From assembly GCA_002706365.1 (NCBI GenBank), contig PALM01000046.1, positions 1 through 64,000 on the forward strand: a stretch of 64,000 bases of DNA, given 5' to 3'. The stretch is from Flavobacteriales bacterium (lineage in GTDB: Bacteria; Bacteroidota; Bacteroidia; Flavobacteriales_E; Vicingaceae). The position numbers and the translations under genes were made by a program. Shown in pieces: positions 25,731 through 35,500 of the stretch (its first letter is position 1; the number at the start of each line of letters is the position of its first letter). The notes under the pieces were generated by a model. It saw nothing but the letters and a program-made list of their open reading frames with translations. It was not told where the DNA came from and made no database searches.

Positions 25731-27404
25731 TTAGAAACTGCTAGTTAAAGATAAGTATAAACCACTTGAAGCAGGAACTACACGACAAACACCTCCCACA
25801 CAGAAGATACCTGCTCTTTGTCTTCCATAACTCAATGTGATTCTATTTCCTCCATTATTATAACCCATAGACGCATTATAATAGTGTATCTGACGCTCAG
25901 GATCTTCATTTCCGTAATTATATTGATCCATAATAGCGAAGAACCAATGAGGAGCGTATGAATACTCAAAGATCGCGGTAGCCCAATCTCCCTGATCTTG
26001 TTCAGTTAGAAGGAATTGGACTTCCGTTCTTAATGAGTTGCGCATATTGAACTTATAAGTTACATCTGCAATTCCCACATTAGCTCTGATTACCGGCACC
26101 CCTGGCTTCCCTTCAATAACATCTTGATTATAGATCAAGTTTGCATAGGTGAATCTACCTTTCACCTTTTTAGAGAATTTCTTGGTGATCTGTGTGTTGA
26201 TATCTTGGAAATACAACTCCCCTCTTTTGAACCAATCTGAAGTATACCCTTGTCTTGTAGTTCGTTCATCATTCAGCATGGTAGTATCAATGTTATTCGC
26301 AGTTGCTACATTGAACTGCACATCCATACCATATTTACCTCCAAGAACGGATCCTTTATCGAATTTATAGATCAAATCTGCCTGAAAAGCTACTTCACCA
26401 TTCAATTGAACTGCATATGGGTATAGCGTGGCTAGAAGATTATAGGTGTGTTGTTTGGTAAGAGCAGGTAAGTAATTGATCAAGAGATTTTGTTGGCCTT
26501 CTGTCCTATCTGAACGAAAACTCATATTGTCGTTTCGTTTGGCCGCCAAGACCAATCCAAATCCTTTTCTTGAATATGAAGCTTGAACAAATAGAGCTTC
26601 TCCAGGGCGATAGATGTAACCATTGTCAGCAGAAGGATCATTGGCTTTCCAGGCATATTCGGCATTCACATTGAAGAAGCCATGGGTGATATTCACTCTA
26701 CCTGCAACAGCTCCTACATTCTCAGGTAATACATAGCGCGAATCCTGATCGGGCTGATATTTGCTGATTCCACTCGCGCCTAAAATGATCTGCGTTTTAC
26801 TATTTGCAAGTGCACTGATACCATCGTTCAAATAGAATTCGGCATCCAATCCTCTTACAATACCTTCACCATACTCAAAGAACAATCTCTGCTTACCGGT
26901 GATACCTGTCAATGAAAGTCCGGGAGCAGGTTTGAACTTCACGCGAACTCCATCCATCATATTGTCATAGCCCAATCCTCTTTCCTCATAGGTTCTGAAG
27001 ATGAGACCATTTCCGAATTGTTCGTAGAAGTTACCTACGGTTACACTCATCTTCTCCTGCGTAAAAGAGGCGAATCTATAAGTGACCCCATTTCCTCTGT
27101 ATCCTTCAGGGAAACCCAATAAAGCGTTGAGGTAGCTTTCATAGCGCACCCCCATGGAAAAAGATCCATTAGTGTAGATCAGATTGAGAAAACCATTGGA
27201 GAGAATCTTTTCCGGTACATCTTGGGCTCCGATCAAGCTATCTTCCTGATAATACTGGGCTTCCAATTGGAAGTTTCCTCTGATTTCCCCATTGTTGAGC
27301 ACATCATCTATACCTTGCTGTGCCTTAAGTTCACCGCCTATAAAAGTAAGTGTGAACGCTAGCAAGATGCTTGCTGCGCTAGTTAGTAGAGAGTAGTTTT
27401 TCAT
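25731..27404 (-). CDS. DUF6029-type outer-membrane barrel with a C-terminal cysteine pair
   Basis: 557 residues with a signal peptide (ending LTFIGGELKAQ). The body is continuous amphipathic strands, including YEERGLGYDNMMDGVRVKF and ITLSYGRQRAG, and it ends GLYLSLTSSF with the terminal Phe of a barrel. Just before the last strand stands FCVGGVCRVVP, a pair C535/C540 in what should be an extracellular loop. These are apparently the only cysteines in the mature protein. The gene lies between two genes for thioredoxin-like proteins (11 and 27 bases away), which suggests that the disulfide is handled by them. The DUF number is from memory. Confidence 0.8.
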   Translation of the reverse strand: MKNYSLLTSAASILLAFTLTFIGGELKAQQGIDDVLNNGEIRGNFQLEAQYYQEDSLIGAQDVPEKILSNGFLNLIYTNGSFSMGVRYESYLNALLGFPEGYRGNGVTYRFASFTQEKMSVTVGNFYEQFGNGLIFRTYEERGLGYDNMMDGVRVKFKPAPGLSLTGITGKQRLFFEYGEGIVRGLDAEFYLNDGISALANSKTQIILGASGISKYQPDQDSRYVLPENVGAVAGRVNITHGFFNVNAEYAWKANDPSADNGYIYRPGEALFVQASYSRKGFGLVLAAKRNDNMSFRSDRTEGQQNLLINYLPALTKQHTYNLLATLYPYAVQLNGEVAFQADLIYKFDKGSVLGGKYGMDVQFNVATANNIDTTMLNDERTTRQGYTSDWFKRGELYFQDINTQITKKFSKKVKGRFTYANLIYNQDVIEGKPGVPVIRANVGIADVTYKFNMRNSLRTEVQFLLTEQDQGDWATAIFEYSYAPHWFFAIMDQYNYGNEDPERQIHYYNASMGYNNGGNRITLSYGRQRAGIFCVGGVCRVVPASSGLYLSLTSSF

Positions 27405-27431
27405 AGAGATGCCGACTTATTCAGTCGTTTT

Positions 27432-27944
27432 TTAATCGATGCTTTCTCCTTCTGAAAGCTTTTTAACTAGCTCAAAGAGTTCGTACTCATCACCCTCTGA
27501 GTATGAATTATGTTGCCAAACGATCTTACCATTGCCATCAACAAGGAAAGTGTGAGGTACATTATTTACTCCTAAAGCTCTTTTGAAATCGCCATTTGGA
27601 TCAATGTAGACTTCATATTCCCAGCCTTTACCATTTACATAAGGAGCTACTTTTCCCATATTTCTGGCATCATCAATAGAAAGAGCAATCAACTTAACTC
27701 CAGTTTCTTCTACCCACTCTTCATACATCTCTGCAATATTGTTCAACTCCCTTTTACAAGGACTGCACCAGGTGGCCCAGAAATTAATAATGATAGGCTT
27801 ACCATCATTTTCGATGTCACCGGTATTAAATGTAGTGCCGTCGATCTTTTTTACATCAACAGCTGGTATTTCATTATTCTGTGCGAAGCTTAAAGCGCTG
27901 AACGACAGGAATAATACGATTAGTAGATTGAGTCTTAAAGTCAT
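27432..27944 (-). CDS. TlpA-like thioredoxin-fold protein
   Basis: 170 residues: signal peptide ending ALSFAQ, then the fold with IIINFWATWCSPCKREL (C60 and C63) and the cis-Pro loop VNNVPHTFLVDGNGKIV. TlpA-family proteins are periplasmic thiol-disulfide reductases. It heads the minus-strand set tlpA, DUF6029, Omp28. It is divergent from the T9SS cargo gene, with 77 bases between starts. Confidence 0.92.
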   Translation of the reverse strand: MTLRLNLLIVLFLSFSALSFAQNNEIPAVDVKKIDGTTFNTGDIENDGKPIIINFWATWCSPCKRELNNIAEMYEEWVEETGVKLIALSIDDARNMGKVAPYVNGKGWEYEVYIDPNGDFKRALGVNNVPHTFLVDGNGKIVWQHNSYSEGDEYELFELVKKLSEGESID

Positions 27945-27999
27945 GTGATTTTTAATTTTAAGGGTGGCTAAGTTACGAATTCATTAGAATAGAATTTAG

Positions 28000-28007
28000 T
28001 AAATTTG
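28000..28007 (+). promoter_or_regulatory. Putative -7 box (TAAATTTG) for the T9SS cargo gene
   Basis: Exact TAnnTTTG match 14 bases before the first ATG, in the divergent spacer with tlpA. Confidence 0.5.
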
Positions 28008-28021
28008 TTAGCTCGGATTAA

Positions 28022-28816
28022 ATGAAGATTATGAAAAAACTACTACTAGCTTTAATCGTATTGTTCAATTTGCATGCCACAGTTTCGGCGCAGAGCATTG
28101 AGATATACGACAGATCAGGAACTACTGTGCTATCTGGGGATACTTTGACTTTTTGGTATCCAGATGATCCCAACGTATCAGAGGGTGTATTCGACTTTGA
28201 TGCAACCGACTTTGCAAGAGTCGTAAATGAAAGTAATGATACCATTACCATTAAGCTGAAACGTGTTGTGAAAAGCTTCATCAATGCATCTGAAGATTTT
28301 GCTTGCTGGGGTTCAAACTGCTACGGACCGGTTGATCCAGCTACTACTCCAGTTTGGGATGTGAATGACCTCGTGGTTACAAATCCAGGAGACACTGCTG
28401 CTGGTTTAGCTCCACTTCAACTCTATCTCGATTTCAATGACAATACAGGATTGGCTGTTTATGATTATGTATTTTACGATGTTGATAATCCAGTTGACTC
28501 GGCAGTATTGCACGTAAAATGGGTTGTTACGCTATTGACTGATGTCAATGAGATCGCGAATGCGATTAAAAAGATGGAAGTATATCCTAATCCTGCTGTT
28601 AATCAATTTACTGTAGATCTTAATGCTGGAATTCAAGCTGACAATCAGGAAATCGTTATCCGCGACATGCTTGGAAAGACAATCAAAAGAGAAAGAATCA
28701 ACAGTCGTCAGGAGAAATTTATCTTCTCAACTGAAGGAATGACTGGAGGTATTTACTTCGTATCCTATATGTTGGATGGAGAAGTGCTTAAGACTTCTAA
28801 GCTAGTGGTTCGATAG
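28022..28816 (+). CDS. Type IX secretion cargo protein with C-terminal sorting domain
   Basis: 264 residues (or 261 if the ATG at 28031, MKKLLLALIV, is used). There is a signal peptide ending TVSAQ and an all-beta middle of about 165 residues without a recognised family, containing FACWGSNCYGPV (a possible disulfide). The C-terminal domain begins MEVYPNPAVNQFTVDL and ends SKLVVR, the type A sorting pattern (YPNP, GIYFVSY, K-x-VV). The protein should be exported through SprA and fixed to or released from the surface. A shared terminator follows. Confidence 0.88.
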   Translation: MKIMKKLLLALIVLFNLHATVSAQSIEIYDRSGTTVLSGDTLTFWYPDDPNVSEGVFDFDATDFARVVNESNDTITIKLKRVVKSFINASEDFACWGSNCYGPVDPATTPVWDVNDLVVTNPGDTAAGLAPLQLYLDFNDNTGLAVYDYVFYDVDNPVDSAVLHVKWVVTLLTDVNEIANAIKKMEVYPNPAVNQFTVDLNAGIQADNQEIVIRDMLGKTIKRERINSRQEKFIFSTEGMTGGIYFVSYMLDGEVLKTSKLVVR

Positions 28817-28840
28817 AATTCACACTTATATAAAATCGAG

Positions 28841-28871
28841 AAAGGAGATCTAAATGGTCTCCTTTTCTTTT
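28841..28871. terminator. Terminator between the cargo gene and the convergent sirtuin gene
   Basis: AAAGGAGA (28841-28848) pairs with TCTCCTTT (28858-28865), followed by a T-rich tract. The hairpin overlaps the last codons of the convergent gene, so it saves space by using coding sequence. Confidence 0.75.
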
Positions 28872-29560
28872 TTCAGGAGATTCCCAACTTGTTTCAATCC
28901 CTTGTAAGCAGTATCCTGAATTAATGTCCATTTATCGGGAAAATTCAGTCTTGGAATTTTTGGGTCAATAAGATAACACTGAGTATGTTCTGCAATACAG
29001 TTCACCAAACTAGCTGCGGGATAGACATTCAAGGAGGTGCCAATTGTAATGAATATATCGGCCTCTCTAACTTCCTTCTCAGCTATTGCCATCATGGGAA
29101 CAGATTCTCCAAACCAAACCACATGAGGTCTTAGTTGAGTTCCTTTTTCGCAGTGGTCGCCCAATTTCAGATCCTCTTCCCAATGGTATATCCGATCGGG
29201 ATCTTCTTCACTCCTCACTTTCAAGAGTTCGCCATGTAGATGCAATACATCCTTTGATCCGGCTCTTTCATGCAGGTTGTCTATGTTTTGGGTGATCACT
29301 TTGAGATCGAATTGATCTTCCCAGCTGGCAATGATCTCGTGAGCTTTGTTAGGTTCCGACTTCAATAGTTGAGACCTTCTCATATTGTAAAAATCCAATA
29401 CCAATTGAGGGTTGCTAGCCCAAGCTTGAGGTGTGGCTACTTCTTCAACTCTGTGGTTCTCCCACAAACCTCCATTATCCCTAAAAGTTTTGAGTCCACT
29501 TTCAGCGCTCATGCCCGCTCCACTGAAAATGACCATCCGTTTTTTGTCTTTATTTCTCAT
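28850..29560 (-). CDS. cobB: Sir2-family NAD-dependent protein deacylase (class III type, zinc cysteines absent)
   Basis: 236 residues from the ATG at 29560 (MRNKDKKRMVIFSGAG); the open frame continues upstream to 29635, but that would collide with the start of the divergent malic enzyme gene. Sirtuin motifs are IFSGAGMSAESGLKTFRD, TQNIDNLHERAG, the catalytic His in LHLHGEL (H109), and LRPHVVWFGESVP. The pair Y58/R61 (FYNMRR) is the class III mark for succinyl or malonyl-lysine. The four zinc-binding cysteines normally between LHG and LRP are missing; only C137 is there. Such zinc-less sirtuins seem common in Bacteroidota. Confidence 0.88.
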   Translation of the reverse strand: MRNKDKKRMVIFSGAGMSAESGLKTFRDNGGLWENHRVEEVATPQAWASNPQLVLDFYNMRRSQLLKSEPNKAHEIIASWEDQFDLKVITQNIDNLHERAGSKDVLHLHGELLKVRSEEDPDRIYHWEEDLKLGDHCEKGTQLRPHVVWFGESVPMMAIAEKEVREADIFITIGTSLNVYPAASLVNCIAEHTQCYLIDPKIPRLNFPDKWTLIQDTAYKGLKQVGNLLKKEKETI

Positions 29561-29635
29561 CTTAAAATTCCGCTGCTTTGGTTCTTTAATAACGGCTTGG
29601 TATTGCTTACTTTTATCTCCCCTAAAATTAAGCAA

Positions 29636-31909
29636 ATGCCCGACTCTAGAAAGAAATTAGACGCCTTAGACTATCATTCGGAAGGTCGTCCGGGAAAGAT
29701 AGAAATCAAGCCAACCAAGCCCTACAGTTCTCAAAGGGATCTGTCATTGGCCTATTCCCCTGGTGTAGCAGAGCCTTGCAAGCGAATCGAGGCCGATAAG
29801 GAAGATGCCTATCGCTACACCGCCAAGGGCAATTTAGTTGCAGTTATTAGTAATGGAACTGCAGTATTGGGTCTTGGAGATATAGGTGCATTGGCCTCTA
29901 AACCTGTTATGGAAGGAAAGGGCTTGTTGTTCAAGATATTCGCAGATATTGATGTATTCGATATCGAGGTAGATAGCAAAGATGTTGATGCTTTTGTGAA
30001 CACGGTAAAGGCAATTTCTCCAACCTTTGGTGGAATCAACCTTGAAGATATCAAGGCGCCGGAATGTTTCGAGATAGAGGATCGTTTGAAGAGAGAGCTC
30101 GATATTCCAGTAATGCACGATGATCAACATGGTACGGCAATCATTTCATCTGCTGCCCTCTTGAATGCACTTGAACTTGCAGAGAAGAAGATCAATGAAG
30201 TGAAAGTGGTGGTCAATGGAGCAGGTGCTTCTGCAATGGCATGTATTGATCTGTATATGGCCCTTGGTGTTGACAAGAAGAATGTAGTGGTAGTCGACTC
30301 TAAAGGAGTGATTCGCTCAGATCGGGATGAATTGAATAAATACAAGAAGGACCTTGCTACAGATCGCGATCTGAATACACTAGAAGAAGCCATGAAAGGG
30401 GCAGATGTGTTTCTCGGTCTTTCAAAAGGGGATGTGGTCTCTAAGAAAATGATCAAAAGCATGGCCGACAATCCCATTGTTTTTGCACTTGCCAATCCCG
30501 ATCCTGAAATTCCCTATAAAGAGGCAAAATCAGCGCGTAAGGATGTTATCATAGCAACTGGTCGTTCGGATCATCCTAATCAGGTGAATAATGTATTGGG
30601 TTTCCCATTCATTTTCCGCGGAGCATTGGATGTTAGAGCTACAACAATTAATGAAGAAATGAAGTTGGCAGCAGTTAAGGCCATTGCCGAGATTGCCAAA
30701 GAGCCAGTTCCAGAAGAAGTGAACGAGGCCTATGGTCAAAGGAACTTGAGTTTCGGAAAGGACTTCATCATTCCAAAACCTATGGATCCGCGATTGTTGG
30801 TATCCGTCGCTCCGGCAGTGGCTAAAGCAGCTATGGATAGCGGAGTAGCACAACATAAGATAGAAGATTGGGAAGCTTACAAGATAGAACTCAACACAAG
30901 ACTGGGTCTAGATAATAAGTTGATCAAGAACATGACCCAAAGAGCACAACGCAATCCTCAAAGGGTGGTCTTCGTTGAATCTGACAACTACAAAGTGCTA
31001 AAAGCAGCACAAGTTGTGAAGGATGAGAATATTGCGATTCCTATTTTGCTCGGTAATGAAGCTAGGATCAATGCCTTGATCAAAGAGAATAATCTAGAGC
31101 TCGAAGGAGTGGATATCATCGATCCAAAAGATGATATCAATAGAGATCAACGCTATGCTTATGGTGATATCTTCTTTCAAAAAAGGCAGCGAAGAGGGGT
31201 TACCCAATATGAAGCTCGCCACAAAATGAGGGACCGAAACTACTTTGGTTCCATGATGGTGGAAAGTGGAGATGCAGATGCATTGATCTCTGGAATCACA
31301 AGAAATTATCCAGAAACTATTCGTCCGGCACTCCAACTGATCGGAACTGAGGAAGGAGTGAATAAGATAGCTGGAATGTACATTGTGATCACCAAGAGTG
31401 GCCCTGTATTCTTTGCTGATACTACCATCAATGTAGATCCTACAGCAAGGGATCTAGCCGATATCGCTGTGCTAACAGCTGCGTCAGTTGAGCGATTCAA
31501 GATACAGCCGAGAATTGCCATGCTCTCATTTGCCAATTTTGGTTCAACAGATTACCCTGAGGCGAAGAAAGTTGCCGAAGCTGTGTCTATATTGCATAAG
31601 GAACATCCCGACATGGTAGTAGATGGTGAATTGCAAGCCAATTTTGCATTGAACAAAGCCAAAATGAAAGAGAAATTCCCTTTTTCAAGATTGGCAGATC
31701 GCAAAGTGAATGTCCTGATCTTCCCGAATCTTTCTTCGGGGAATATAGCCTATAAGCTCGTTCAGGAAATGGGTGATGTAGAAGCTATTGGACCAATTCT
31801 ACTAGGCCTGCAAAAACCAGTTCACGTCTTGCAATTGGGAAGTAGCGTTCGGGAAATTGTGAATATGGTGACTATCGCATCTGTTGATGCACAAACAAGA
31901 AAAAAATAA
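29636..31909 (+). CDS. maeB: NADP-dependent malic enzyme with C-terminal phosphotransacetylase-like domain
   Basis: 757 residues from the ATG at 29636 ([14 protein letters not shown]); a longer frame to 29369 is antisense to the sirtuin gene and rejected. The malic enzyme part has [59 protein letters not shown] and the nucleotide site [17 protein letters not shown]. From about residue 430 the phosphate acetyltransferase-like domain follows ([19 protein letters not shown], then [20 protein letters not shown]). It turns malate into pyruvate and CO2, giving NADPH; the second domain is thought to be regulatory. Confidence 0.95.
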   Translation: MPDSRKKLDALDYHSEGRPGKIEIKPTKPYSSQRDLSLAYSPGVAEPCKRIEADKEDAYRYTAKGNLVAVISNGTAVLGLGDIGALASKPVMEGKGLLFKIFADIDVFDIEVDSKDVDAFVNTVKAISPTFGGINLEDIKAPECFEIEDRLKRELDIPVMHDDQHGTAIISSAALLNALELAEKKINEVKVVVNGAGASAMACIDLYMALGVDKKNVVVVDSKGVIRSDRDELNKYKKDLATDRDLNTLEEAMKGADVFLGLSKGDVVSKKMIKSMADNPIVFALANPDPEIPYKEAKSARKDVIIATGRSDHPNQVNNVLGFPFIFRGALDVRATTINEEMKLAAVKAIAEIAKEPVPEEVNEAYGQRNLSFGKDFIIPKPMDPRLLVSVAPAVAKAAMDSGVAQHKIEDWEAYKIELNTRLGLDNKLIKNMTQRAQRNPQRVVFVESDNYKVLKAAQVVKDENIAIPILLGNEARINALIKENNLELEGVDIIDPKDDINRDQRYAYGDIFFQKRQRRGVTQYEARHKMRDRNYFGSMMVESGDADALISGITRNYPETIRPALQLIGTEEGVNKIAGMYIVITKSGPVFFADTTINVDPTARDLADIAVLTAASVERFKIQPRIAMLSFANFGSTDYPEAKKVAEAVSILHKEHPDMVVDGELQANFALNKAKMKEKFPFSRLADRKVNVLIFPNLSSGNIAYKLVQEMGDVEAIGPILLGLQKPVHVLQLGSSVREIVNMVTIASVDAQTRKK

Positions 31910-31918
31910 TTCTCTGAA

Positions 31919-32500
31919 ATGATTGCACAAATCCGGGGAAGGCTAATTGAAAAAACGCCTACATACGCCATTATCGATTGCAATGGAGTAGGGTATCAGC
32001 TAAATATCTCCCTAAACACATACGGAAAGATTGGCAATGAGGAGAACTGCAAACTCTTCACACAGCTTATCGTTCGTGAAGATGCTCAATTGCTCTATGG
32101 TTTTTTCGATAAATCGGAAAAGCAGCTATTCCAATCATTGATCTCCGTTTCTGGCGTGGGTGCAGCAACTGCGCTTACTGTCTTATCGGCTGGAAGCCCA
32201 GCAGAGGTTAGCGAAGCGATCATTTCAGGTGATGTGGCATGGTTCAAAAGTGTGAAGGGAATAGGGCCAAAATCAGCCCAACGGATTATTATAGATCTCA
32301 AGGATAAGGTAGGTGCTGGTATTGATTTAGATAATATTTCTTCTAGTGGAGACAATACTGTAAAAGAAGAGGCGTTATCTGCATTGGTTATGCTTGGTTT
32401 TAATAAAAACCAAGCCGAAAAGACCATTGGTAGAATTCTAAAAAGCAATAGCGATTACGGCGTAGAGGAAGTGATCAAACAGGCATTGAAAGGGCTGTAA
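31919..32500 (+). CDS. ruvA: Holliday junction DNA-binding protein RuvA
   Basis: 193 residues. The OB fold starts MIAQIRGRLIEKTPTYAIID; the helix-hairpin-helix pairs are SVSGVGAATALTVLS and VKGIGPKSAQRIIIDL; the C-terminal three-helix domain that contacts RuvB is LSALVMLGFNKNQAEKTIG. The gene begins nine bases after maeB and lies just before sprA. Confidence 0.96.
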   Translation: MIAQIRGRLIEKTPTYAIIDCNGVGYQLNISLNTYGKIGNEENCKLFTQLIVREDAQLLYGFFDKSEKQLFQSLISVSGVGAATALTVLSAGSPAEVSEAIISGDVAWFKSVKGIGPKSAQRIIIDLKDKVGAGIDLDNISSSGDNTVKEEALSALVMLGFNKNQAEKTIGRILKSNSDYGVEEVIKQALKGL

Positions 32501-32511
32501 ACCATTCTCAA

Positions 32512-35500
32512 TTGATATTTTCGAAGCACTATATTGGCAGGCGTATTATCCCCCTAACGCTGGTAGGGACCTTTATCGGTTCTCTGATGGCCGTGAACCC
32601 CATGGAGCTTTCAGATGCTGCTTCAAACTTTCCTCTCCCATTCCTCCCAGACTCAACAGAAGAAGATAGTGGTGATATTGATTTGATCTTTCCCTTCGAT
32701 GATGAAAGTAATGAGGGAATCAATGATAAACGCAGCCCTCTCTACCTAGACGACCCATCGAACGTTAAAAAGGAATTCATCTACGATCCTGAGACAGGCG
32801 AATATAAGTATGTCCAAATGCTCGGAGATAATGATTACCGGAGTCCTACCACTATGACTTTGGATGAGTATCTAGAGTACGACATGGAAAAAAGCCAGAG
32901 AGACTTCTGGCGACAAAAGGCTGCAGCAGAAACCCTAAATGAAAGCCAGGGTTTCCGTCCTCAGATCAATGTAAAGGGAGAACTATTCGATCGAATTTTT
33001 GGAGGTAATACCATTGATATTCGTCCTCAAGGTTCTGCAGAACTCTCATTTGGGGTGAATGTATCCCGAAGGGATAACCCAATTCTTCCGGAACGTCAAA
33101 GAAGGACTTCCACCTTTGATTTCAATCAGAAGATCCAGTTGAATGTGATTGGTAACATCGGAGAAAAACTGAAGATCCAAACAAACTACAATACCGAGGC
33201 TACCTTCGATTTCGAGAATCAATTGAAAGTAGAGTATACCGGATACGAAGATGAGATCATCCAAAAGATCGAAGCCGGTAATGTGAACTTCCCATTGCAA
33301 AGTTCTTTGATCACTGGTAGTCAGACCTTATTTGGGGTAAAGACTGAATTGCAATTCGGTCGATTGAGAGTGACAACACTCTTCTCTCAGGAAAGAGGTG
33401 AGAAGAAAGAGATCAATATTACAGGTGGTGCAACAGTGCAGGAGTTTGAGAAATCAGCCGATGATTATGAAGATAATAAGCACTACTTCCTTTCTCACCT
33501 TTTTAGAGAAAGCTATGAGGAAAACCTATCTAAGCCACCTCGAGTAACTTCAAGGATCAATGTAACGGCTGTTGAGGTTTATATCACCAACACTCAGGGA
33601 ACATTCAACAATACCAGAAACATTCTTGCCTTCACGGATTTGGGTACAGACAGAAGGATCTATAATCCCGGTGTTGTGATGAAGAATCCTGTAGAAAACG
33701 TGGCCTTTAATGGTGCAAATAATCTCTATAAGAATCTAGATAGCGATTATCCTAATGCCCAGAACATCAGGAATTTCAATGATGCGGATGCAGTGCTCCA
33801 AGCACAAGGTCTTGAGAGTGGGTCTGATTATGAAAGATTGGAAAATGCCATACTGCTATCGCCAAATGAATATACACTGAATCCGGAATTGGGTTATATC
33901 TCCTTGAACCGTACACTTAACCCTCAGGATGTATTGGCTGTTGCTTATCGATATACCTACAATGGCAAGGTTTATCAGGTGGGTGACCTTTCAACAGATG
34001 GTATAGACGGACAGCAAGCTCTGTATTTGCAATTGCTTAAGGGAACCATTATCGATCCTTCGCTTCCTTCCTGGGATCTGATGATGAAGAACGTTTACTC
34101 CCTTGATGCATTCAACATCAGTGCTGAGAACTTCAATTTTGATATCTGGTATTTGAATGAAGAAACCGGAGTGGAGATCCCATACTTTCCAGAGGGTAAG
34201 AATAACAGTAAGCCTTTGACCAATGTATTGGGATTAGACCGTATTGCAATTACCAATGAGCCCACGCCTGATGGACAGTTCGATTATCTTCCCGGTGTTA
34301 CTATCAATCCTCAGAACGGTAGAATCTATTTCCCAGTCTTGGAGCCTTTTGGCGATTACTTGAGAAGGACATTCGACGATCCGGCACTAGCTGATAAGTT
34401 TGCTTTTGATTCGCTCTATAGCACCACAAAAATTTTGGCCAGGCAGGATGTGGATAAGAACCGATATACCTTTAGGGGAAGGTACCAATCTAGTTCTGGC
34501 TCCGAGATTTCTTTGAATGCCTTTAATATTCCCCAAGGGTCGGTGACGGTTACAGCAGGGGGCGCTAGACTTACAGAGAATGTGGATTATACCGTAGACT
34601 ACAATTTAGGGAGGGTAAGGATCCTTAATGAAGGGATCTTGGCATCGGGCCAGCCCATTAAGGTAAGTCTTGGAAGTAACTCCTTATTCAATGTGCAAAC
34701 CAAAACACTTATAGGTTCTCGTTTTGATTACAGGGTATCTGATGATATCAATATTGGAGGTACCATATTGAACTTGACTGAAAGACCATTGACCAGAAAG
34801 ATCAATATTGGGGATGAACCGATTTCAAACACTGTAGTGGGTATTGATGGATCTTTCCAAACAGAAGCGCCCTTCTTGACTAGAGCTGCCGACCTTCTTC
34901 CATTCTATTCAACGAAGGAGAAATCAGTCTTGACAGTTACCGCTGAAGCAGCTCGATTATTCCCGGGAAACTCCAGAGCAATTACCAAAGATGGGATTGC
35001 CTACATCGATGACTTTGAAGGTAGCCAGACCGTTAACGATATTAGGTCAGCCAATGCTTGGTACTTGGCAAGTACACCTGAAGGGCAAGACGATTTATTC
35101 CCAGAGGGGAATTTTAATAACGATAGGGCATACAACTACAATCGGGCTAGATTGGCCTGGTATACCATTGACCCCCTCTTCTTTAGGAACGATAATCGAA
35201 CACCCTCACACATTCGAAACTCGGAAAGTCAATCGAATAACTTCTCAAGAGAGATATTAGAAACCGAAGTATTTCCAAATAAAGATCCAGAGCCCGGCTT
35301 GATAAACAATCTACCAACTCTGGATTTGGCTTTTTATCCAAACGAACCAGGGCCTTATAACTATGATGCCGCACCTACAGCAATATCAGATGGTTTGAAC
35401 CCGGATGGAAGCCTCGCCACTCCTCAAAGTCGTTGGGGTGGTATTATGCGCCAGATCCAGAACTCAGACTTTGAGGCATCCAATGTGGAGTTTATCCAAT

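Noticed and set aside
29369-29635. 89-residue N-terminal extension of the malic enzyme
   Set aside because: Antisense to the sirtuin gene; the ATG at 29636 gives the family's normal N-terminus.
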